Positions 59,201 to 64,000 of a DNA stretch of 64,000 nt are shown one piece after another. The stretch lies in NCBI GenBank assembly GCA_902776305.1, contig CACYPS010000018.1, positions 1 to 64,000 on the forward strand, written 5' to 3'. The notes beneath the pieces were generated by a model. It searched no databases, had not been told where the DNA came from, and was given only the letters and a program-made list of their open reading frames with translations. The translations under genes and the position numbers were made by a program. This DNA comes from an uncultured Lachnospiraceae bacterium (GTDB taxonomy: Bacteria; Bacillota; Clostridia; Lachnospirales; Lachnospiraceae). Each line of letters begins with the position of its first letter. Within the stretch, counting starts at the first letter, position 1.

Positions 59201-61765
59201 TTGAAACAGAGAAGGGAACTTGTTGGAAGGCTCGTCGACTCCGGAAAGAGTATCGGTCATCCGAAGGAAAGCCCGCTCTCATGCGTCAAGAGGACCTTCT
59301 ATACGGAAGAGCTGCGAGGCGAGGCAGAGCGCGTGGCTGCCGAGGGGTATGAGACACTCGGAAAGTTCAGGGATGTACTCGAGAGCTTTGTGAACCTTCT
59401 TGAACTGAACCTTCCGGTCACGCAGAGCGATATCGAGCAGATGATCACCATAGCGGAGTTCGTCTCCGAACTCAGGGACGTCCCGTCGTTCCTGCTTCTG
59501 AAAAATGACGCCGGACCGACCCTGACACAGCTCAGAGAGTATATCAGCGGGGCGGACGCATTTGCGGGAAAAGATATTGCCATGGGCGGCAAATGGGATC
59601 AGGAATTCCTCCACGCCGACATGGATGAGTATCTGACAGGTTATAATACTGCCAAATCGAAATTATTCTTCAGAGACCGAGCTGTGAAGGAATTCAAGGA
59701 GGAAATGGCAAAGCACGCCGGCTTTGATTTTGACGAGAAAGAGATTCCTGAGCTTTTGAACGAAGTGAAACTATATCAGGAGGAGTCGCGTCTTCAGGCA
59801 CAGCGCTGGGAAGATCTGTCGGAGGAGAGCAGAAGTCTCCTGAAAGAATACTCTTCCTACGATGCAGCCGATGAACTGACACGCAGGGTCGAAGCTTACA
59901 GACAGCTCTGCGATCAGCTTCCGACGCTCATGCGTTATGCTTATAATGTCGACATTCGAAAGAGCGCAACCGAGTCTGCGGACGCCCTTCCCGAACTTTA
60001 TGAGAAGGTGAAGAAATACTGGAACAATCTGGTAAGACTGCTCGACATTGAGGAGGAGGGTTATACACAGGACCCGTCAGGGACGATGGACGGGGTATGC
60101 AAGGCGCTTCTTGACAATAAGGACATGCTTCAGAATCAGATCCAATACAATGATCTCGCGCTTCGGACGAGATCTAACGGGTTGGGATTCCTCGTTGACC
60201 GCTATCTCGAAGGGGCGTCGCATGAGGAGATCATGGGCATTTTCAGCCGTGGTATTTACTCGTCCCTGATCCGGTCGATCCTTGACCGGAACCCCGCAGC
60301 GGGGCAGTTCGAAGCGCAGGCCTTTAACGACCTGATTGCCCATTTCAGACAGATCGACAACGAACTCACGCGCCTTGCTGTCCTGAAAGTTCAGGAGAAG
60401 CTCGCGACCAGCAGGCCCAGACCGCAGGAATCTCCTAAAATTGCGGTGGAACTGATGGGACTTCGCAGAGCGATATCGACATTCGGACGCGGTACGACAG
60501 CAAGAAATATATTTGATCAGATGCCCGACGTCCTCGTGAGGTTGTGCCCGTGCGTGATGATGAGCCCGGCAGCATGTGCCGAGTACATGACGGACAAATG
60601 GCCCATGTTCGACCTTGTCATTATCGACGAGGCATCCGAAGTTGCAACGGAGCGTGCCGCAGGCGTGATCGCAAGGGGCAGAGAGGTGATTCTCTCGGGC
60701 GATATCTGCCAGAATCCTGTTTCGGACAGTATCCTGGATATGTGCCTCGCAGCGGGACTTCCGGAAATCCGGCTCGGTATCCACTACCGCAGCAGGGATG
60801 AGAGACTTTTCAGCTTCAGCAACAGGCAGTTCTACAATGACGCTTATCTGACATTCCCGTCACCTGTGGAGGAGGTCGAATGTATTGAGTATGTGGATGT
60901 CCCGGACGGTGAATATGACAGCGGGACAAATGTGAACGAGGCGGAGGCAAGGGCCGTTGTCCGGGAGATTCTCAGATTGTACTCCGAGAATAAGGATAAA
61001 AAATGCTCCGTCGGAGTGGTCGCCTTCGGTTATCACCAGAGCCTGCGAATAGAAGAACTGCTCGAGGAGGAATATGCGAGGGACAGCCTGTTTGCCGAGT
61101 GGGTCAAATCTTCGGAGGAAAAACTCATCGTCACGGATGTAGCCAACGCACAGGGATATGAGAGGGAGAACGTCTTCCTGTCCGTTACGATGACCGGAGA
61201 TGCGGGCAGTCATGAGCTTGCGCATATACTGGGAGAGAACGGGTGGCGCTATTTGAATACTGCCGTCACAAGAGCCCGGGAACACATAACGGTCGTGAGC
61301 TCGATCACAGCGGAGGAGATCCGCGAAAAGACGCTCCGCAGCAGGGGAGCTGCAACGCTGGCGGACTATCTCGATTATGCCTCCGGAAACCGGAGTGAGA
61401 TCGCAGATCCTGTTTCGATCCGGAGACAGAAAAAGGCCGGCGTTCTGAACGCTATCAGAAAGACGCTGGACGAGGCCGGCTATATGACACATGCCATGCT
61501 CGGAGAATCTGACTTCAGAGTGGATATAGCGGTGTCTATGGTCGAGAACAGGGATCGATACATTCTCGGCATATTGCTCGACAGTGAGAATTATTCCGGA
61601 ATCGAATCGCCGAGAGATCGTGATATACTGATGAGCTCGGAGCTTCTTAAGAGAGGCTGGCCTGTTATAAACGTCTGGTGCATGGAGTGGTGGACGAACC
61701 GGGAGGCTGTTAAGAAGAGGCTGCTTGATGCGGCGGATTATATTAAGAGCAGGATAAACGGTTGA
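56258..61765 (+). CDS. Giant DUF4011 / SF1 helicase / Vsr-like nuclease protein (Hhe-like)
   Basis: Protein of 1835 aa. Order: acidic, disordered N-terminus (1-150); beta-rich domain (about 160-290); a transglutaminase-like fold (about 330-470) with SAYDITLIYLSCLEAMGLNP and AYAGVWL where the usual Cys and His are replaced; DUF4011-like region (about 540-700); SF1 helicase with Walker A GAPGSGKTQ (about 838), Walker B IIDEAS (about 1456) and NTAVTRAREH (about 1665); a C-terminal Vsr/MTES_1575-like nuclease (FRVDIAV, RDRD, GWPVINVW). This order is known from the single-gene defence protein Hhe. It stands alone between housekeeping genes. The start at 56258 has AAAGGTGG; the GTG at 56249 is within that site. 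Defence role is inferred. Confidence 0.85.
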   Translation: MAVSRDTDLQKTEYSERNDSGSPSSYGDMLRDPYDDTIYYRDIEQIADLDVYHFGSVERKKGEDDFSDLDSPAFDPEDLDDLEQRIISAGFEAIGDDMPDHVYLDSMQTDDFGSGTNDHGAIEESDTVPDEGTQIAGAEHEEKASPEGMADISKLIIDVSMCEEMNFVMQLGGVLLVRDIMLKNEADSEIRDIKVTISSDDEIIFPCTESAPTLYEGEEWHIVQPDVRVNTSYLAFLSERTECTIDFELTGKDRYSNLVSKSVRKTVVVMAYDQWKGNDFHTDLIPAFIMPNQPFISELVTDAAGILGKETGTSILDAYLSDDKNRIRQMAQAAYEAVTRRRISEIPYASNEEDILRRIRLAEKIRKHNRASAYDITLIYLSCLEAMGLNPVMYLRREDAYAGVWLMDRTFEKSVMSDEIEAVQRVDSGEILLIDCRTMLLGMECPFDESVHRAVNSVFIPEGFVAMLDISRARREGVKSLPLRIHADSVSSPDARKRRKDKKRKKAQSGSSKMKENRIPDGNAADENRPESRALANAFRNSETWKRRLYDPDSPNQLTDMKLDGMIIPLLSAFVNDYVDMLSDVMYFGLVSRPEEYIKPEELTPENYNQVEEIRDILRTDFRRKKVHTVFNREETAQRVREIIFEANKGLENHGNMILYLAAGILRWTEISSGAVRYAPLVLLPVEVKQGNNGGRPFRLSETQPQFNYALLEKMENEYFLHVEGLFPLPRDYHGVDVKKVCELFRNAIEGREGWAVMEEAFLGIFDLPGYFQSRTLGSSEVLKEHHILRGLTEGMRRTDIDKAAVRAEQVYLPFRADSYQEYAVKAAMQDTSFVLSGAPGSGKTQTIANIIANAISRGKSVLFACEKTQAYRDVLQRIESAGLSPFCLYEQQGSIRTRDLLAHLKRAMQAANLYSGIAYEEKEYEVTEIGKALDGYSETMNSRHVCGYSLRELLDIYEEYREFPEFPMYGIDADSVTSVILKQRRELVGRLVDSGKSIGHPKESPLSCVKRTFYTEELRGEAERVAAEGYETLGKFRDVLESFVNLLELNLPVTQSDIEQMITIAEFVSELRDVPSFLLLKNDAGPTLTQLREYISGADAFAGKDIAMGGKWDQEFLHADMDEYLTGYNTAKSKLFFRDRAVKEFKEEMAKHAGFDFDEKEIPELLNEVKLYQEESRLQAQRWEDLSEESRSLLKEYSSYDAADELTRRVEAYRQLCDQLPTLMRYAYNVDIRKSATESADALPELYEKVKKYWNNLVRLLDIEEEGYTQDPSGTMDGVCKALLDNKDMLQNQIQYNDLALRTRSNGLGFLVDRYLEGASHEEIMGIFSRGIYSSLIRSILDRNPAAGQFEAQAFNDLIAHFRQIDNELTRLAVLKVQEKLATSRPRPQESPKIAVELMGLRRAISTFGRGTTARNIFDQMPDVLVRLCPCVMMSPAACAEYMTDKWPMFDLVIIDEASEVATERAAGVIARGREVILSGDICQNPVSDSILDMCLAAGLPEIRLGIHYRSRDERLFSFSNRQFYNDAYLTFPSPVEEVECIEYVDVPDGEYDSGTNVNEAEARAVVREILRLYSENKDKKCSVGVVAFGYHQSLRIEELLEEEYARDSLFAEWVKSSEEKLIVTDVANAQGYERENVFLSVTMTGDAGSHELAHILGENGWRYLNTAVTRAREHITVVSSITAEEIREKTLRSRGAATLADYLDYASGNRSEIADPVSIRRQKKAGVLNAIRKTLDEAGYMTHAMLGESDFRVDIAVSMVENRDRYILGILLDSENYSGIESPRDRDILMSSELLKRGWPVINVWCMEWWTNREAVKKRLLDAADYIKSRING

Positions 61766-61775
61766 CCCCGCAGGA

Positions 61776-61841
61776 GTAAACTTTGATTGGCGGGTCAGAT
61801 GACCATGCGAGCATGGTCGCCTGACTTTGAAGGGCAAATTA
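61776..61841 (+). repeat. Dispersed repeat family A, copy 3
   Basis: GTAAACTTTGATTGGCGGGTCAG, hairpin GACCATG/CATGGTC, then CTGAC and GCAAATTA. The first hairpin is truncated to its right arm. Like copies 1 and 2 it precedes a gene start in the same orientation, here 26 bp before the metallopeptidase ATG. Confidence 0.85.
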
Positions 61842-61866
61842 TGAAAAACTGTTATTGGGAGGTTTC

Positions 61867-64000
61867 ATGAACATACAAGATATCGAAAAACTGGGAACTT
61901 ATGAAGTAGTCCTGCATGAGGATCTGCCGGACATTCACGCTGAGGGATGGATCCTCAGGCACAAAAAGACCGGTGCGAGAGTCATGCTGATTCCGGCGGA
62001 CGATGACAATAAGGTGTTCAACATCGCGTTCCGCACCCCGCCTGAAGACTCGACCGGCGTGGCCCACATCAATGAACATTCCGTGCTGTGCGGCTCCAAA
62101 AAATTCCCGCTGAAGGATCCGTTCGTCGAGCTCGTCAAGGGTTCGCTCAACACATTCCTGAATGCGATTACATATCCGGACAAGACCATGTATCCGGTCG
62201 CGAGCACCAATGACACGGATTTTCGCAACCTGATGGACGTCTATCTGGATGCGGTATTCCATCCGCATATCTACGACGAGCCGAATATTTTCCGTCAGGA
62301 AGGATGGCATTATCACATTGAAAATAAAGACGATCCGATCACATACAACGGCGTTGTCTACAATGAGATGAAGGGCGCTTTCTCGTCGGCGGACGAATAT
62401 CTTGAGAGGGTCATTTTCAATGCTCTTTTCCCGGATACCGCCTACAGCGTGGAATCCGGCGGAGATCCCGAATGTATCCCCGACCTGACATATGAGCAGT
62501 TCCTCGCTTTCCATGCGAGGTATTATCATCCGTCCAACAGCTATATTTACCTTTACGGTGATATGGATATGGCGGAGACGCTCGACTTTATCGATCAGAA
62601 TTATCTGTCGGAGTATGACGCGATCACAGTGAATTCCGAGATCATGCATCAGACGCCGTTTGAAGAAATGATCACTCTGAGGGATGAATATCCGATTTCC
62701 GATGAGGACGAGGAGACGGAAAATACATACCTTGCATGGAATGTCGTGACAGGCGATCCGGGCAATATCAAGGAAATGATTGCGTTTGACGTCATAGATT
62801 ATGCGCTGTTCTCCATGCCGGGAGCTCCGGTAAAGCAGGCTCTGCTCGATCACGGCATCGGCAAGGATATCAACAGCCTTTACAGCGACGGAATCCTTCA
62901 GCCATACTTCTCTGTCAGCAGCAGGAATGCCGAGGAGAGTCAGGCGGAAGAATTTGTACGCATCATCCGCGAGACGCTTAAGAAGCAGATCAGCGAAGGC
63001 ATAGACCGGAAATCTCTTCTCGCCCGCATCAACTACATGGAATTCCAGTTCAGGGAAGCGGATTACGCCACATATCCGAAGGGACTCATGTACGGCATCG
63101 ATGTATTTGACACGTGGCTTTACGATGAGAGCAAGCCGTTCGTATCGCTGAGGCAGCTCGACGCATACGAGTCGCTCCGCAGGGAGCTTGACGGCGATTA
63201 CTTCGAAAAACTCATAAAGGAGAAGATCCTTGACAATCCGCATGCAGCCCTTATCATCCTTACACCGAAGAAAGGCCTGCAGCAGGAACGCGATCAGAAA
63301 ACTGCTGAGAAGCTTGCTGCCTACAAGGCGTCCCTCAGCGAAGATGAGATTGATGAGCTGGTCGAGGCCACGAAAGCGCTCAAGGCATATCAGGAAAAAG
63401 CGGATACACCCGAGGATATTGAGTGTTTGCCGATGCTGACGCGTGAAGACATCGGAAAGAAGGCAAGACAGCTTTCCAATATCAAGTGCAGGCTTTACGA
63501 GGAAGCACATGAGGGGATCAACCCGGAAATCATTTTCCACCGCGCGGCGTCCAACGGAATCGGATATATGGATATTTTCTGGGATATCCACAATGTCCCG
63601 ATGGAGGAGATTCCGTATATTGGGCTTCTGAAAGCCGTGCTTGCAAATGTCAACACAGCCTCTCACACATACATGGATCTCAATAACGAGATCAACATGA
63701 ACACGGGCGGAATAGCTTTCGGTGCATCCGTTTTTGAAGACCTCAAATCGGTGAACGCCTCCGAGTATAAAGTCTTCTTCAGTGTCCGGGGCAAGGCTCT
63801 CTACGGCATGATCGGAACGGCGATCGATTATATACGAGAAGTGATCACCACTTCCGACTTCTCCGATGAGAAGAGATTATATGAGATCATAGCCAGGATC
63901 AAAGCCACCATGCAGATGTCCATGCAGAGCGCGGGACATGCCACTGCCGTCGGCAGAGTAGCGGCCTACTATTCTCCGGCTGCAGCGTTCACGGATAAGC
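61867..64000 (+). CDS. M16C (insulinase-family) metallopeptidase, 3' end outside window
   Basis: The first 711 codons of a large peptidase are visible; the frame stays open to the window edge. The inverted zinc motif HINEH is at residues 67-71 (His67, Glu70, His71), with the downstream YNEMKGAF carrying the third ligand region. FVELVKGSLNTFLNA and TYPDKTMYPV are typical of the presequence-protease/M16C group (about 970 aa). It degrades small peptides in the cytoplasm. GGGAGG 5 nt before the ATG marks the start. A 604-codon antisense frame (61852-63666) is a shadow. Confidence 0.93.
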   Translation, partial: MNIQDIEKLGTYEVVLHEDLPDIHAEGWILRHKKTGARVMLIPADDDNKVFNIAFRTPPEDSTGVAHINEHSVLCGSKKFPLKDPFVELVKGSLNTFLNAITYPDKTMYPVASTNDTDFRNLMDVYLDAVFHPHIYDEPNIFRQEGWHYHIENKDDPITYNGVVYNEMKGAFSSADEYLERVIFNALFPDTAYSVESGGDPECIPDLTYEQFLAFHARYYHPSNSYIYLYGDMDMAETLDFIDQNYLSEYDAITVNSEIMHQTPFEEMITLRDEYPISDEDEETENTYLAWNVVTGDPGNIKEMIAFDVIDYALFSMPGAPVKQALLDHGIGKDINSLYSDGILQPYFSVSSRNAEESQAEEFVRIIRETLKKQISEGIDRKSLLARINYMEFQFREADYATYPKGLMYGIDVFDTWLYDESKPFVSLRQLDAYESLRRELDGDYFEKLIKEKILDNPHAALIILTPKKGLQQERDQKTAEKLAAYKASLSEDEIDELVEATKALKAYQEKADTPEDIECLPMLTREDIGKKARQLSNIKCRLYEEAHEGINPEIIFHRAASNGIGYMDIFWDIHNVPMEEIPYIGLLKAVLANVNTASHTYMDLNNEINMNTGGIAFGASVFEDLKSVNASEYKVFFSVRGKALYGMIGTAIDYIREVITTSDFSDEKRLYEIIARIKATMQMSMQSAGHATAVGRVAAYYSPAAAFTDK

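Noticed and set aside
61852-63666. 604-codon open frame on the minus strand
   Set aside because: It is antisense to the M16C peptidase, whose plus-strand frame has the HINEH motif, a ribosome binding site and family-typical sequence. The minus frame has none of these.

Overview
The window (about 50% GC by eye) looks like chromosomal DNA of a Gram-positive anaerobic clostridium, most likely Lachnospiraceae. Pointers are the SCIFF peptide with its radical-SAM maturase next to a fused SecDF, HemZ, a bifunctional Rel, a one-subunit pyruvate:ferredoxin oxidoreductase, a sortase-type surface protein, an L,D-transpeptidase and an LCP-family protein. No plasmid, phage or transposase gene was seen.

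Layout. 0-0.55 kb: 3' end of a 23S rRNA, a repeat-bearing spacer with no recognisable 5S rRNA, tRNA-Trp and a terminator. 0.6-10.2 kb: hybrid histidine kinase, L,D-transpeptidase, HAD phosphatase, MutY, GT2 glycosyltransferase, lipid kinase and a very acidic wall-anchored protein. 10.2-25.7 kb: conserved block scfA-scfB-secDF-recJ-apt-rel-MBL hydrolase-hemZ-HD-GYP-hisS-aspS. 25.8-28.6 kb: an unusual LCP-like membrane protein.

28.8-43 kb is the most distinctive part. It is a tightly packed, co-directional locus that mixes surface-glycan genes (two glycosyltransferases, an O-antigen-polymerase-like protein, LicD, VanZ-like, YfhO-like) with what looks like a nearly complete lasso-peptide toolkit: ABC exporter, HPr-kinase-like protein, PqqD-like B1, transglutaminase-like B2, NTP_transf_5 nucleotidyltransferase and an asparagine-synthetase-like cyclase lacking the glutaminase cysteine. 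I found no precursor peptide gene. 43.3-48.6 kb, mostly on the minus strand, carries a small acidic protein, a second VanZ protein, a DUF6056-like membrane protein and a probable TarI/TarJ pair (CDP-ribitol). This suggests the LicD protein could attach ribitol-phosphate or a similar group to the glycan. A 37-residue membrane peptide gene with its own promoter and terminator lies at 46.6 kb.

48.9-64 kb: ABC-F ATPase, pyruvate:ferredoxin oxidoreductase, a papain-like peptidase with a possibly leaderless mRNA, an 1835-residue DUF4011/SF1-helicase/Vsr-like nuclease protein resembling a single-gene phage-defence family, and a truncated M16C metallopeptidase.

The intergenic space holds at least four families of dispersed palindromic repeats. 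Two keep a fixed orientation to genes: family A just upstream of starts (8.2, 19.7, 61.8 kb) and family D directly after stop codons (46.9, 54.8 kb). Family C (43.0, 50.6 kb) looks like a MITE with terminal inverted repeats. Everything here comes from reading the sequence; no database search was run.
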